64,000 nt of DNA from Mycolicibacter sp. MU0083 (GCF_963378075.1 NZ_OY726394.1:3596001-3660000); one strand, 5' to 3'. Shown: positions 14,390 to 24,431, counted from the stretch's first letter. Notes: generated by a model from the letters alone, not told the origin. Translations and numbers: made by a program.

Positions 14390-15797
14390 GCCACACCACC
14401 TTGATTCGCTCTGGATCGAACCTATTGGCACCCGCCCAGTGCCCCTTACCGACAGGCTGCACTTTCACGTCCATCAGTACGCCCATGACAACCCGGAACC
14501 GATCCGGCGACAGCCCCTTTACTGCATCAATTACTTCTTTTTTTCCCAATGGAATTCCGTCGAATACGCGAACGCGTGCAACGTCATTCATCCGGGCCTG
14601 TACCGCGTCCAGCTTGGCCTGCAATCGGTCTGTCGCTAACTTGGCCTGCCTGCCAGTCAGCAGCCCATCGGCGCGTTCCATTCCGATGGCGTCGATCTCG
14701 GCCAGTAATGTCGTCGCCTCAGTGCGCAATTGTTCCGCCTCGGCTGCGTCATGTTCCTGAGCGGTGAGAAGGTCGACGGCATCAGGCATCGCCAGCCGTC
14801 CCGCGACCAAGTCCATTACGAGCGGCTCCACGTAGCGTGCCCGCACCGAGCATCCGCGGCAGGTCTTGCAGACGTACACCGTGTCAGTCGCGTCTTTACC
14901 CCATAGACCAGACAGGTGATATCCAGGCCCACATTTGCCGCAACCCAACATCCCCGTAAGCAGGTACTTCCGTGCCGTCTTCGGTCCCGGCTGCCGCTCG
15001 GGTGCATCCATCAATGCCATTGCAGCCCAATATGTTTGTTCATCGACCAGCGGGGGCCACGAACCCTTGCCGACGATGCTGTCACGGTCGACCTTGCCGC
15101 GCTTGGCTTGGTAGGCGCGTAGGCCGGCATTGCGTGGATTGCGTAGGAACAATGACAGTTGCGGCGCTTTCCACGGCTTGCCGTTGATGGTGGTCGCACC
15201 GGCTTCCGTCCAGGTACGGCAGATGTCATTCAACGAGGCTCCGGCGAGGATGTCGCGGTACGCCTGGGCGACCAGTGGGGCCGTTGCGGGGTCCAGCTCG
15301 CGGCGGTCGCCACCAGCATCGAGGTAGCCGAACGCCTTGCGCCACTTCGGCCGGCCAGACTCGGCCATCTGCTGGAATGCACGTCTCTTGCGCTCGGCAG
15401 CATGCTCGACCTCGGCGGTTGCGACACTGCCCAGAATCGACGCGACCATGCGACCGGTTGGGGTCGATAGGTCGAGTTCGCCCGCGGTGACCATGCGGAA
15501 CTCGATGCCTTTGGCTACGTCGAGCAGTCGAGTCAGGTCGGACAGTTTGCGGTACAGCCGGTCCGGGTGCCAGGCAATGACAGCGTCTACTGCCCCTGAG
15601 CCCATTGCTTCGAGCAGTTCCTCGAATCCGGGTCGCGGCTTGCCACTGGTGGCACTCCGGTCGTTGTCGGTGTATTCGGCGACTACGCGCCAGCCAAGCT
15701 GGTCCGCCAGCGCACGGCAGTCGTCGGACTGGCGTTGGATGCCCAGCGACTCGCCGGTGCGGTCGATTGAGATCCGGGTATAGACGGCTGTACGCAT
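14382..15797 (-). CDS. int: Large serine integrase
   Basis: A 471-residue site-specific recombinase from ATG 15797. The N-terminal resolvase domain has the nucleophile S10 in VYTRISIDRTGESLGIQRQ and the catalytic arginines (DRLYRKLSDL). The recombinase domain follows (FGYLDAGGDRRELDPATAPL), then a zinc ribbon (CGKCGPGYHLSG with CKTC) and a coiled-coil region (QEHDAAEAEQLRTEATTLLA). The length fits phiRv1 integrase (about 469). It integrates the element into a DUF222/HNH gene and lies 20 bp inside the junction. No ribosome site precedes the ATG; a TACACT-like -10 (plus-strand 15805-15810) 12 bases upstream would give a near-leaderless message. Confidence 0.93.
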   Translation of the reverse strand: MRTAVYTRISIDRTGESLGIQRQSDDCRALADQLGWRVVAEYTDNDRSATSGKPRPGFEELLEAMGSGAVDAVIAWHPDRLYRKLSDLTRLLDVAKGIEFRMVTAGELDLSTPTGRMVASILGSVATAEVEHAAERKRRAFQQMAESGRPKWRKAFGYLDAGGDRRELDPATAPLVAQAYRDILAGASLNDICRTWTEAGATTINGKPWKAPQLSLFLRNPRNAGLRAYQAKRGKVDRDSIVGKGSWPPLVDEQTYWAAMALMDAPERQPGPKTARKYLLTGMLGCGKCGPGYHLSGLWGKDATDTVYVCKTCRGCSVRARYVEPLVMDLVAGRLAMPDAVDLLTAQEHDAAEAEQLRTEATTLLAEIDAIGMERADGLLTGRQAKLATDRLQAKLDAVQARMNDVARVRVFDGIPLGKKEVIDAVKGLSPDRFRVVMGVLMDVKVQPVGKGHWAGANRFDPERIKVVWHD

Positions 15798-16993
15798 AAG
15801 TTGTAGTGTACTAATTGTGTCCGCTGATGGAAACGGCACAGGCACTTCAGGTTCGACGGGACCGTCTGCCCACCCGCGGACGGATCCAGGTGATCGAACG
15901 GGATGGTGTGGTCCAAATCGCAGATCGTCGCGCGGCGCGAGCAACCCGGGAACCGACAGGTCAGATCCCGGCATCGGACCGCCCGCGCGACCGCGGCCGA
16001 CGGCCGGTACCGCCGCGCGGCCGCAGGATCGACGGCGGCGTCGAGCACCAACTGCGATGCAGCCTCGGCCAGCTCACGCACCTGGTCCGCGTCGATGACC
16101 CCGAAGCCCTCCAGATAGCCGGGCCGGTGACTGATCCCCTCGATCGTGTCGGCGGTGGCGATCACGTTGAGCACCACCCGGGTCTTCGTTCCGGACGGCT
16201 GCATCTCGCCGCCGCTGACCGGACACTCGGGACGCCCGCATCCGCACGCAAGGGGCACCCCTTCGGTCAGCGCGGCCAACGCGTCCACCCGACGCTGATC
16301 GAGGCTGCGGGGATCCGCGGGGCAGACGCCCTCGGCCAACTGGGTCAGCCTCCGGTCGAACGCCGCCCCTTGCGATGCAGCGACGTTGCCACGGATCTCA
16401 GCCATGCCGTCCTGCTCCGCGGAGACCCAGATGTAGCGGTTGTCGACCGCCTCCTTGCGGCGCCGCCGGGCGGCATCGGGATCGATGGCCAGCACCGCGG
16501 CATCGACGGCGTTGATCACCCGGCGCCGTGACCAGCTGATCCAATTCGCCGCCCGCGCCGCGAACTGGCGGTCCAACCCGGCGATCAGATCGTCGTCCAT
16601 CACCAAGTCGGTGCGATCGATGATCAGCTGCACGGTGCGCCAATCCAGCCCACCGGCGGCGAACAGTTTGCCGACCTCGGGAAACCGGATACTCAGAACC
16701 TCTGCGTAATGCACCTGACGCCCGGCGGCCGCGGGCGCCAGGTTCATCAGCGCCGACACTTCCGCGCAGGTCTGCTCGTAGCCGGTCACCGTGTCCGGGT
16801 CCTGCCCGATCACCGACGGCGAGGTCCCGCCGTGGTGATCCAGCAGCGCTGCGATGGCGCCGAGCCGCCTGGCGATCAGTACCGATTCCATCCGATGGGT
16901 CGCCGCGATCAGATCCGCGAGACGGGCGGGCGGCAGGCCGGCAGGCACCGCTGCACCGGCTTGACCTTCCAAAACACCCGTCGTATCGAACAT
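15683..16993 (-). pseudogene. 5' fragment of split DUF222/HNH (13E12) gene, extended into the element
   Basis: From ATG 16993, host codons run to about residue 389. They comprise the DUF222 domain and a complete-looking HNH motif (CRFPGCSRRATICDLDH, then GGQTVPSNLKCLCRFH). Beyond the junction the frame continues for about 47 element-encoded codons, overlapping the integrase gene in another frame, and stops at 15683. The normal C-terminus lies at 604-1053. Family members are nuclease-like proteins repeated in mycobacterial genomes, several of them SOS-induced (established for M. tuberculosis). A truncated but possibly active HNH protein could still be made. Confidence 0.88.
15817..15836. other. 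Right attachment junction
   Basis: The attP arm GTGTCCGCTGA and the TGATG repeat (15825-15829) run into host DUF222 sequence encoding LCRFH on the minus strand. The host reading frame continues past the junction into the element for about 47 codons. The integrase gene starts only 20 bp inside the junction, the usual placement of an integrase next to its att site. Confidence 0.75.
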
Positions 16994-17001
16994 GTGTTCG
17001 A
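16986..17001 (-). promoter_or_regulatory. LexA (SOS) box
   Basis: TCGAACATGTGTTCGA is a perfect match to the mycobacterial LexA consensus TCGAAC-N4-GTTCGA and covers the start codon of the split DUF222/HNH gene. Transcription from here runs leftward through the junction into the integrase gene. It also lies 69 bp upstream of the divergent beta-lactamase-like gene. Confidence 0.88.
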
Positions 17002-17069
17002 TTGTACACGGATTTCCGACACGGGTCGAACTGCACGGCCCCTGCCGACCCACACGCAATACTGAGTCG

Positions 17070-17858
17070 ATGTCCGCTGTTCGCCGAGCACTCGTCGCGG
17101 CCCTGTCCGCCGTCCTGGCCCTGGCCCTGGCCGCCCCCGCCTCCGCCGCCCCGTTACAGGACGACTTCACCCGGCTCGCCGGCACCATCCCCGCCACCAT
17201 CGGCATCGCCTACGCACCGGTCGGCCAGAACGGCGCCGCCACGCTGGGCAAGCTGCAGAGCGGGGTGGCCTGGTCCACCATCAAGGTGCCGCTGGCCATC
17301 GCCGCGATGCACGCAGGCGTGCCCAACGCCCAGGATCTGGCGGCCCGCGCGGTCACCGCCTCCGACAACGATGCCGCCGAGAAACTGTGGTCCGAGCTCG
17401 GGCCCGCGCCCCAGGCCGCCCAACAGGTGCAGGCCGTCCTGCGCGCCGGCGGCGACCCGGGCACCGCGGTCGAGTCCCGGCGACTGCGCCCGGAATTCAG
17501 CGCATTCGGCCAGACCCAATGGCCGCTCGCCCGTCAGGCCGTGTTCGCCGCCCACCTGCCGTGCCTGCCCGCCGCCCGACAGGTCTACAACCTCATGAAC
17601 AACACCATCCCCGATCAGCGCTGGGGCCTGGCCGGCCTCAGCGTCCCCAGCAAAGCCGGCTGGGGGCCCGGTCCGGGCGGCGGCTACCTGGTACGGCAGT
17701 TCGGCGTCGTACGCACCCCGCACGGCGACCTGGCGGTGGCGCTGGCCGCCGAACCCAACGACGGCAGCTTCTCCTCCGGGATCGCCGCACTCAACCAGAT
17801 GACCCAGTGGCTGAACTCCCATGCCGCCGAGCTACCGGGCGGCCGCTGCGCGGGGTAG
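17070..17858 (+). CDS. Secreted class A beta-lactamase-like serine hydrolase
   Basis: A 262-residue protein from ATG 17070 with a signal peptide ending at about PASA (residue 26). It has the serine-hydrolase triad pattern of class A beta-lactamases and related D,D-peptidases: S69-x-x-K72 (WSTIKVP), an SDN element at 98-100 (TASDNDAAEKLW), and SKAGW near 214 in place of KTG. The usual class A omega-loop glutamate is not obvious, so hydrolysis of beta-lactams is uncertain and a cell-wall-related or inactive role is possible. Single gene, divergent from the split DUF222 gene. Confidence 0.7.
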   Translation: MSAVRRALVAALSAVLALALAAPASAAPLQDDFTRLAGTIPATIGIAYAPVGQNGAATLGKLQSGVAWSTIKVPLAIAAMHAGVPNAQDLAARAVTASDNDAAEKLWSELGPAPQAAQQVQAVLRAGGDPGTAVESRRLRPEFSAFGQTQWPLARQAVFAAHLPCLPAARQVYNLMNNTIPDQRWGLAGLSVPSKAGWGPGPGGGYLVRQFGVVRTPHGDLAVALAAEPNDGSFSSGIAALNQMTQWLNSHAAELPGGRCAG

Positions 17859-17900
17859 GTTGGCCGCTGATCAGTTGTTACCCGCAAGTAGGAGCCAGCC

Positions 17901-19454
17901 ATGCCCGCCCCAACCGCCGCAGAATTCGACCGGCTGCGTCAACTGGCCGCCATCGACGACCCCGAGAACCGGCAGTCGAGAACCATCGATGAGGTGTTCA
18001 CCGGCAAGCCGCTGACCACCATCCCGGTCGGCAACGCCGACGACGTGACGGCGGCGGTCGCCAAAGCCCGTGCCGCCCAGGCCGGGTGGGCGGCCCGCAG
18101 CGTCAAGGAACGCTGCGCGGTCATGGAACGCTACCGCGACCTGGTGATCGCCAATCGGGACTTCCTGATGGACGTCTGCCAGGCCGAGACCGGCAAGGCC
18201 CGCTCGGCGGCCCAGGAGGAGATCCTCGACATCATGCTCAACGCGCGCTACTACGCGCGCCAGGCCGCGAAGCTGCTGGCCTCCAAGCGGGTACCGGGCC
18301 TGCTGCCCGGCGTCGTCAAGACCGTGGTCAACCACCACCCCAAGGGCATCGTGGGTGTGATCGCACCGTGGAACTACCCGATGACCCTGTCGATCTCCGA
18401 CGCCATCCCCGCACTGCTGGCCGGCAACGCGGTCGTGGTCAAGCCGGACAGCCAGACCCCCTACTGCACCCTGGCCAACGCCGAGCTGCTGTATCAGGCC
18501 GGGCTGCCCCGGGATCTGTTCGCGGTGGTGCCCGGCCCGGGATCGGTGGTGGGGACCGCGATCGTGCAACAGAGCGACTACCTGATGTTCACCGGTTCCA
18601 GCGCCACCGGCCGCACCCTGGCCGAGCAGTGCGGCTCCCGGTTGATCGGCTTCTCCGCAGAACTGGGCGGCAAGAACCCGATGATCGTGACCAAGGACGC
18701 CAACCTGTCCGAGGTCGCCAAGGCCGCCACCCGCGCCTGCTTCTCCAACGCCGGCCAGTTGTGCATCTCGATCGAGCGGATCTACGTCGAGCGTGCGGCC
18801 GCCGACGAGTTCGCGGCGAAGTTCGCCGAGCAGGTGCGCGGGATGAAGCTGGCGGCCGGCTACGACTTCTCCGCCGACATGGGCAGTCTGATCTCCGAAG
18901 ACCAGATCAAGACCATCTCCAACCACGTCGACGACGCAAAGGCCAAGGGTGCCAAGGTTATCGCCGGCGGCAAGGCCCGACCCGACATCGGCCCGCTGTT
19001 CTACGAACCGACGGTGCTCACCGACGTCACCGACGAGATGGAGTGCGCGCGCAACGAGACGTTCGGGCCCGTCGTCTCCATCTACCCCGTCGACAGCGTC
19101 GAAGAGGCGATCGCCAAAGCCAACGACACCGAATACGGCTTGAACGCCAGCGTGTGGGCCGGCAGCAAGGCCGAGGGAGAGGCGATCGCCGCGCGGATCA
19201 AGTCCGGCACGGTCAACGTCGACGAGGGCTACGCACTGGCCTTCGGGTCCACCGCCGCTCCGATGGGCGGCATGAAAGCCTCCGGCGTGGGCCGCCGACA
19301 CGGCGCGGACGGCATCTTGAAGTACACCGAGTCCCAGACGGTCTCCACCGCTCGCGTGCTGAATCTCGATCCGCCGCTGGGCATCTCGACACCGGTGTGG
19401 CAGAAGCTGCTGACGCCGATGATCCGCGCGGTGCAGGCGCTGCCGTTCCGGTAG
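17901..19454 (+). CDS. gabD2: Succinate-semialdehyde dehydrogenase GabD2-type
   Basis: A 517-residue aldehyde dehydrogenase close to M. tuberculosis Rv1731 over its whole length, including the N-terminus RTIDEVFTGKPLTTIPVGN. Cofactor-binding and catalytic elements are present: APWNYPMTLS, the FTGSSATG loop, general base Glu in ELGGKNP, and nucleophile Cys in FSNAGQLCIS. It should oxidise succinate semialdehyde, or a similar short aldehyde, to the acid with NADP. It ends 3 bp from the convergent wax-ester synthase gene. GTG/ATG choice is simple: ATG 17901 is preceded by AAGTAGGAG. Confidence 0.85.
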   Translation: MPAPTAAEFDRLRQLAAIDDPENRQSRTIDEVFTGKPLTTIPVGNADDVTAAVAKARAAQAGWAARSVKERCAVMERYRDLVIANRDFLMDVCQAETGKARSAAQEEILDIMLNARYYARQAAKLLASKRVPGLLPGVVKTVVNHHPKGIVGVIAPWNYPMTLSISDAIPALLAGNAVVVKPDSQTPYCTLANAELLYQAGLPRDLFAVVPGPGSVVGTAIVQQSDYLMFTGSSATGRTLAEQCGSRLIGFSAELGGKNPMIVTKDANLSEVAKAATRACFSNAGQLCISIERIYVERAAADEFAAKFAEQVRGMKLAAGYDFSADMGSLISEDQIKTISNHVDDAKAKGAKVIAGGKARPDIGPLFYEPTVLTDVTDEMECARNETFGPVVSIYPVDSVEEAIAKANDTEYGLNASVWAGSKAEGEAIAARIKSGTVNVDEGYALAFGSTAAPMGGMKASGVGRRHGADGILKYTESQTVSTARVLNLDPPLGISTPVWQKLLTPMIRAVQALPFR

Positions 19455-19457
19455 CGC

Positions 19458-20873
19458 TCAGCGCCGGCCGGTGCGGTTCTTCCCGCGGTCGATATCGCGC
19501 TCCAACGCCGCCAACGCCGGTTCGATCGCGTCGGCCATCTTGTGGATGTCCTCGGCGACTTCCGGGGTGGTCACGAAGCCGAAGTCGAGGTGCTCCCGGT
19601 AGGAGAAGCAGGTGATGTTCAGCGCCACGTCCATCACCGGCGGGCCCAGCGGCACCAGGGATTCCAGTTCCGCTCCGGCCATGTAGATCGGGATCGGCGG
19701 TCCCGGCACGTTGGAGACGACGAGGTTGATCGGGGCGAACCGATTCGAAAGCCCGGTCGCGGTGTAGGCGCGGGCGGCCAGCTGCAGCAACCCGGGGGGC
19801 GTGGTGTCGGTCAGGCCCATGATCTGATGCGCCGACAGTGCCTTGGCCATCTGCTTGGCGCTCTGGGTGCTGGCGTGAATCGACTTGAGCCGCTGGGCCG
19901 CTCCCTCGATGTCGGTCGCCATCGACACCGTCATCGAACTGACCTTGTTGCCGACCTCGCCCTGGCTCTCCTCGGTGCGGGTCGACACCGGGATCTGTGC
20001 GACGAGCGGCCGGTCGGGTAGTTCCCCTCGCTCGCTGAGATATTCCCGGACCGCGCCGGCCACCAGGGCCAGCACCACGTCGTTGAGCTTCACACCGTAG
20101 GCGTCCTTGACGGCCTTGATCCGGGCCAGTTCGACACGGGAGGCACTGATCTGCCGGTGCGGCGACACGCTGGCGTTGAACCGGGTCACTGGGGCGTCGA
20201 AGTAGCGCGGTGGTTTACGCGGCAGCCCCAGGCCCACGGTGGCGATCTGCTGGCGGACGGTCTGCTGCAACAGTCGGCCGATGCGGAACGGGGTTTTGAG
20301 CGCGACGTTGACCAGCGCCTCCGCCAACCGGCGCTCGTAGCTGGGCACCTTGGTTCCGGTCAGCGACCCGACCGACTCCGATTGCGGCGGACGCGGCTCC
20401 GGGGTGACGTCGAGCATGATCTCGAACAGGCCCGCACCGGAGACTCCGTCGACGATCGCGTGGTGCATCTTGGTCAGCGTCGCGATCCGGCCACCGCTGA
20501 CGCCTTCGATCACCCACATCTCCCAGAGCGGGCGGGACCGATCCAGCTTGTAGGACATCAACCGGCCGACGAGCTGTTCCACCTCGCGCCGACCGCCCGG
20601 GGCGGGAACCCCGATGCGCCGCAGATGGAAATCGATGTCGAGGTTCTCGTCCTCGATGAACCACGGCCGGTCCAACCCGAGCGGCGCGTCGGCGACCTTC
20701 CAGCGCAACTGGGGCAGTTGCGGAAGCCGCTCGATCAGCAGCTGCCGAACCCGCTCGAAACTGTAGTTCGGCGCATTGGTGGTGTCGCAGATCGCCAACC
20801 CACCGATGTGCATGTGCCAGCCCGCTGTTTCACCGGACCAGAACGCGGCGTCGACGCCGGAAAGTCGTTGCAT
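19458..20873 (-). CDS. Wax ester synthase/diacylglycerol acyltransferase (WS/DGAT)
   Basis: A 471-residue acyltransferase with the family start [12 protein letters not shown], the active-site HHxxxDG motif ([12 protein letters not shown], near 137-143) and the second conserved region NVPGPP near the C-terminus ([17 protein letters not shown]). These enzymes transfer acyl groups from acyl-CoA to diacylglycerol or fatty alcohol, giving storage lipid. It is not part of the canonical M. tuberculosis cholesterol locus and has no KstR site. The next gene upstream, fadD19, reads in the same direction 63 bp away, so read-through from the KstR-controlled promoter is possible. Confidence 0.87.
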   Translation of the reverse strand: MQRLSGVDAAFWSGETAGWHMHIGGLAICDTTNAPNYSFERVRQLLIERLPQLPQLRWKVADAPLGLDRPWFIEDENLDIDFHLRRIGVPAPGGRREVEQLVGRLMSYKLDRSRPLWEMWVIEGVSGGRIATLTKMHHAIVDGVSGAGLFEIMLDVTPEPRPPQSESVGSLTGTKVPSYERRLAEALVNVALKTPFRIGRLLQQTVRQQIATVGLGLPRKPPRYFDAPVTRFNASVSPHRQISASRVELARIKAVKDAYGVKLNDVVLALVAGAVREYLSERGELPDRPLVAQIPVSTRTEESQGEVGNKVSSMTVSMATDIEGAAQRLKSIHASTQSAKQMAKALSAHQIMGLTDTTPPGLLQLAARAYTATGLSNRFAPINLVVSNVPGPPIPIYMAGAELESLVPLGPPVMDVALNITCFSYREHLDFGFVTTPEVAEDIHKMADAIEPALAALERDIDRGKNRTGRR

Positions 20874-20936
20874 CGACCGAGACTAGCTCGCGCAGCGGTC
20901 CCCCGAGGGCGGCTCTGCGCCAAAAAGTTCCGTGAG

Positions 20937-22589
20937 TTAGCTCTCTGCCTTGACGTGCTTGGCGTGGACCTCGTCGGCCGGGCGCGCCTCGGTCTGCTCC
21001 TTGGCCCAGCGGTAGTCGGGCTTGCCGGCCGGAGACCGCTTGACCTCGTCGACGAACCACAGACTGCGGGGCACCTTGTAGCCGGCGATCTCGGTTCGCG
21101 CGCAAGTGTTGATCTCCTCCAGCGACGGACGGGCATCCCCGCGCGCCTGTACCACCGCGGCCACATGCTGGCCGTAACGCTCGTCGGGCACCCCGACCAC
21201 CAGGGCGTCGAAGACGTCCGGGTGGGTCTTGAGCGCGGCCTCGACCTCTTCGGGGTAGATCTTCTCGCCACCGGAGTTGATCGACACGGAGCCGCGGCCC
21301 AGCATCGTCACCGTGCCGTCGGCTTCGACCTGCGCGAAGTCGCCCGGGATCGCGTACCGCACCCCGTTGATGGTCTTGAAGGTCTCGGCGGTCTTCTTCT
21401 CGTCCTTGTAGTAGCCGACCGGGATGTGGCCACGCTTGGCGATGATGCCGCGGACGCCGGAGCCGGGCTTGACCTCGTTGCCGTCCTCGTCGAGCACCGT
21501 GGTGTTCTTGTCGATCGAGACCCGCGGACCGCCGGTGTGCGCCTCGCCCTTGGCGACGACGCTGGTGCCGCCGAATCCGGTCTCGCTGGAGCCGATCGAG
21601 TCGGTGATGATCCGGTTGGGCAGCAACTCCAGCAGTCGTTCCTTGATGCTGGGGCTGAACAGCGCCGCGGTGGAGGCCAGCAGGAACAGCGACGACAGGT
21701 CGTACTCGTTACCCGCGTCCTGGTGGGCCAGCAGCGCGTCCAGCAGCGGACGCGCCATCGCGTCACCGGTGAAGAACAGCAGGTTGACCTTGTGGTCGTG
21801 GATCAGGCGCCACACCGCGTCGGCGTCGAATTCCGGTGCCAGCACCACGGTTTGACCGCTGAACAGCGACATCCAGGTGGCCGACTGGGTGGCACCGTGG
21901 ATCATCGGCGGAATCGGGTGGCGGACCATCGGCGGGTTGGCGACGGCCTGCTTGGCCAGGTCGTACTCGTCGGCGATCGGCTCGCCGGTGGCGAAGTCGG
22001 TGCCGCCGAACAGCACCCGGTAGATGTCCTCGTGGCGCCACATCACACCCTTGGGGAACCCGGTGGTGCCGCCGGTGTAGAGCAGGTAGATGTCGTCGGC
22101 GCTGCGCGGGCCGAAGTCACGCTCGGGCGAGCCCTGAGCCAGTGCGGACTCGAACTCCACCCCGCCGTAGCGCTGGTAGTCCAGGTCGGAGCCGTCCTCG
22201 ACCACCAGGATGGTCTTGATGGCGGGGGTGTCGGGCAGCACGTTGGCGACCCGGTCGGAGTACTGGCGCTCGTGCACCAGCGCGACCATGTCCGAGTTCT
22301 CGAACAGGTAGCGCAACTCGCCCTCGACGTAGCGGAAGTTGACGTTGACCAGGATGGCGCCCGCCTTGACGATGCCGAGCATCGCGACGACGATCTCGTT
22401 GCGGTTGCGGCAGTACAGGCCGACCTTGTCGTCCTTCTTCACTCCCTGGGCGATCAGGTAATGAGCGAACCGGTTCGCCTTCTCCTCCAGCTGCGCGTAG
22501 GTCAGCTGGTCGTCACCACAAATCAGGGCCACGCGATCCGGTACGGCGTCGATAGCGTGCTCAGCGAGGTCAGCAATGTTGAGAGCCAC
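20937..22589 (-). CDS. fadD19: Steroid side-chain acyl-CoA synthetase FadD19
   Basis: A 550-residue ANL-superfamily ligase nearly collinear with M. tuberculosis Rv3515c. The P-loop ([16 protein letters not shown]) and the C-terminal lysine segment ([13 protein letters not shown]) are intact. FadD19 activates the C26/C27 carboxylated cholesterol side chain, and in other actinobacteria C24-branched sterols, as the CoA thioester. The GTG at 22589 gives the conserved N-terminus [14 protein letters not shown]; a KstR site lies 12 bp further upstream, shared with divergent echA19. Confidence 0.92.
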   Translation of the reverse strand: MALNIADLAEHAIDAVPDRVALICGDDQLTYAQLEEKANRFAHYLIAQGVKKDDKVGLYCRNRNEIVVAMLGIVKAGAILVNVNFRYVEGELRYLFENSDMVALVHERQYSDRVANVLPDTPAIKTILVVEDGSDLDYQRYGGVEFESALAQGSPERDFGPRSADDIYLLYTGGTTGFPKGVMWRHEDIYRVLFGGTDFATGEPIADEYDLAKQAVANPPMVRHPIPPMIHGATQSATWMSLFSGQTVVLAPEFDADAVWRLIHDHKVNLLFFTGDAMARPLLDALLAHQDAGNEYDLSSLFLLASTAALFSPSIKERLLELLPNRIITDSIGSSETGFGGTSVVAKGEAHTGGPRVSIDKNTTVLDEDGNEVKPGSGVRGIIAKRGHIPVGYYKDEKKTAETFKTINGVRYAIPGDFAQVEADGTVTMLGRGSVSINSGGEKIYPEEVEAALKTHPDVFDALVVGVPDERYGQHVAAVVQARGDARPSLEEINTCARTEIAGYKVPRSLWFVDEVKRSPAGKPDYRWAKEQTEARPADEVHAKHVKAES

Positions 22590-22600
22590 AACACACAAAC

Positions 22601-22614
22601 TAGAACGTGTTACA
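22601..22614. promoter_or_regulatory. KstR operator, fadD19/echA19
   Basis: TAGAACGTGTTACA fits the KstR consensus TnnAACnnGTTnnA (established for mycobacteria). It lies between divergent fadD19 and echA19, so one site probably represses both until a steroid-CoA ligand is present. Confidence 0.88.
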
Positions 22615-22659
22615 TTTCGTTTTCAAGTCGAGGACCCAACCTCAGAAAGGCAGACGCCG

Positions 22660-23460
22660 GTGAGCGAGTCGTCAGAACAGCCCCACGCCTTCATCGAACA
22701 GCGTGGACACACCCTGATCCTGACCCTGAACCGGCCTGAGGCCCGAAACGCCCTGAGCACCGAGATGCTGGCGATCATGGTCGAGGCCTGGGACCGGGTG
22801 GACAACGATGACGAGATCCGCTCGTGCATCCTGACCGGCGCCGGCGGCTACTTCTGTGCGGGCATGGACCTCAAAGCCGCCAACAAGAAGGCGCCCGGCG
22901 ACTCGTTCAAGGACGGCAGCTACGACCCGTCGCGCATCGACGGCCTGCTCAAGGGCCGCCGGCTGACCAAGCCGCTGATCGCGGCGGTGGAGGGCCCGGC
23001 CATCGCCGGGGGTACCGAGATCCTGCAGGGCACCGACATCCGCATCGCCGGCAAGAGCGCCAAGTTCGGCATCTCCGAGGCCAAGTGGAGCCTGTACCCG
23101 ATGGGCGGCTCCGCGGTGCGCCTGGCCCGCCAGATCCCCTACACCATGGCGTGCGACCTGCTGTTCACCGGCCGCCACATCACCGCCACCGAGGCCCGGG
23201 AGATGGGCCTGATCGGCTACGTGGTGGAAGACGGCCAGGCCCTGACCAAGGCCCTCGAGATCGCCGAGCAGATCAACAACAACGGGCCGCTGGCCGTGCA
23301 GGCGATGCTGCGCACCATCCACGAGACCGAGGGCATGCACGAGAACGAGGCCTTCAAGCTCGACACGCAGATCGGCATCAAGGTGTTCCTGAGCGAGGAC
23401 GCCAAGGAAGGCCCCCGGGCGTTCTCCGAGAAGCGGCCCCCGCAGTTCAAAAACCGCTGA
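22660..23460 (+). CDS. echA19: Enoyl-CoA hydratase EchA19
   Basis: A 266-residue crotonase-fold enzyme, orthologous to Rv3516. The oxyanion-hole segments are clear ([22 protein letters not shown]) and the family-specific stretch [20 protein letters not shown] is present. EchA19 hydrates steroid enoyl-CoA esters during beta-oxidation of the cholesterol side chain. The GTG at 22660 is preceded by AGAAAGG and matches the expected N-terminus ([20 protein letters not shown]); an upstream extension would run through the operator. The downstream reductase gene overlaps it by one base. Confidence 0.9.
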   Translation: MSESSEQPHAFIEQRGHTLILTLNRPEARNALSTEMLAIMVEAWDRVDNDDEIRSCILTGAGGYFCAGMDLKAANKKAPGDSFKDGSYDPSRIDGLLKGRRLTKPLIAAVEGPAIAGGTEILQGTDIRIAGKSAKFGISEAKWSLYPMGGSAVRLARQIPYTMACDLLFTGRHITATEAREMGLIGYVVEDGQALTKALEIAEQINNNGPLAVQAMLRTIHETEGMHENEAFKLDTQIGIKVFLSEDAKEGPRAFSEKRPPQFKNR

Positions 23461-24431
23461 TGCGGGTCGCCGTCACCGGCGGCACCGGTTATCTGGGCGC
23501 CCACACCGTCAAAGCGCTGCTGACGGCCGGGCATTCGGTACGACTGCTGGTCGCTCCGGGCTGCGGTGACGAACCGGTCATCGGTCGGCTGCGCGAGTTG
23601 GGTTCACTCGAGGTCCTCGACGGCGACATCCGCGATACGGCCGTGGTCGCCGGTCTGTTGGACGGCTGCGAGGCGCTGTTTCACGCCGCCGGGGTGGTGG
23701 GCACCAACGACCGCCAGGAAAAGTTGATGTGGGACATCAACGCCCACGCCACCGAGGCGATCCTGAACCGGGCGGTGGCACTGAACCTGGACCCCGTGGT
23801 GCTGGTGAGCAGCTACAGCGCGCTGTTCCCGCCGCCGAACGGCGTCATCGGCCCGGACACGCCGACCGTGGACGGCCGCAGCGCGTACGCCCGCACCAAG
23901 GCCTACGGCGAGCGGGTGGCGCGCCGACTGCAGGCCGACGGCGCTCCGGTGGTGATCACCTATCCGTCCAGCGTGGTCGGGCCGGCATTCTGGACGGCGC
24001 CGGGCATCACCGAGCGGGGCTGGTCGGCGATCGCGCGGTATCGGGTGGCGCCCGTGGTGCGCGGCGGCATGGCGATGGTGGACGTCCGCGACATCGGCCG
24101 AGTGCACGAGGCGCTGATGCGCCCGGGCCGCGGCCCACACCGCTACGTGTGCGGCGGGATCCTGGTCGACTTCGGTCAGATGATCGACGCGGTGGAAGAG
24201 GGCCTCGGTCAGCGGGTGCGCCGAATCCGTGTTGCGCCCAGCGTTTTCCGCGGTATCGGCCGGGTCAGTGATCTGGTGAGCAAGTTCGCCGCATTGCCGG
24301 AGAGCCTCAGTTATGAAGCGGCATGGCTGCTGACCACTCCCACGCCGACGGATGATTCGGCGACGTTGAGTGAGCTGGGCTTGGAGTGGAGTTCGCCGAC
24401 CGACGCGATTATCGAGGCGCTGCGGGCATAG
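23460..24431 (+). CDS. NAD(P)-dependent extended SDR (epimerase/3-beta-HSD-like)
   Basis: A 323-residue protein starting at ATG 23460 (TGATG overlap with echA19). Rossmann fingerprint VTGGTGYLGAHT at the N-terminus and active-site YARTKAYGE (YxxxK) identify an extended short-chain dehydrogenase/reductase, nearest to epimerase or 3-beta-hydroxysteroid dehydrogenase types. Coupling to echA19 suggests it oxidises or reduces a steroid hydroxyl/keto group. M. tuberculosis has a different gene (Rv3517) at this place. Substrate is not deducible from sequence. Confidence 0.75.
   Translation: MRVAVTGGTGYLGAHTVKALLTAGHSVRLLVAPGCGDEPVIGRLRELGSLEVLDGDIRDTAVVAGLLDGCEALFHAAGVVGTNDRQEKLMWDINAHATEAILNRAVALNLDPVVLVSSYSALFPPPNGVIGPDTPTVDGRSAYARTKAYGERVARRLQADGAPVVITYPSSVVGPAFWTAPGITERGWSAIARYRVAPVVRGGMAMVDVRDIGRVHEALMRPGRGPHRYVCGGILVDFGQMIDAVEEGLGQRVRRIRVAPSVFRGIGRVSDLVSKFAALPESLSYEAAWLLTTPTPTDDSATLSELGLEWSSPTDAIIEALRA

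Larger units (their letters stand above)
1058..15829. mobile_element. phiRv1-like integrated element (prophage remnant or satellite)
   Basis: Bounded by a short direct repeat TGATG (1058-1062 and 15825-15829) exactly where a DUF222/HNH gene is cut in two. It encodes a large serine integrase at its right edge, an RDF-like protein, a DUF3631 ATPase, a WhiB-like protein, a minor tail protein, an HNH nuclease and terminase. phiRv1 of M. tuberculosis also uses a serine integrase and inserts in REP13E12 genes (established), and the integrase-proximal gene order is similar. No capsid, prohead protease, portal, tape measure, lysin or holin was recognised, so independent virion production is unlikely. 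Confidence 0.88.

Noticed and set aside
16992..17069. Upstream extension of the beta-lactamase-like gene
   Set aside because: It would overlap the LexA box and precede a signal peptide with 26 extra residues; ATG 17070 gives a normal signal peptide.
20157..22739. Long plus-strand open frame of 860 codons
   Set aside because: It is antisense to the WS/DGAT and fadD19 genes, both clearly recognisable; its product is Arg/Gly/Val/Asp-rich with no domain, as expected from GC-rich antisense frames.
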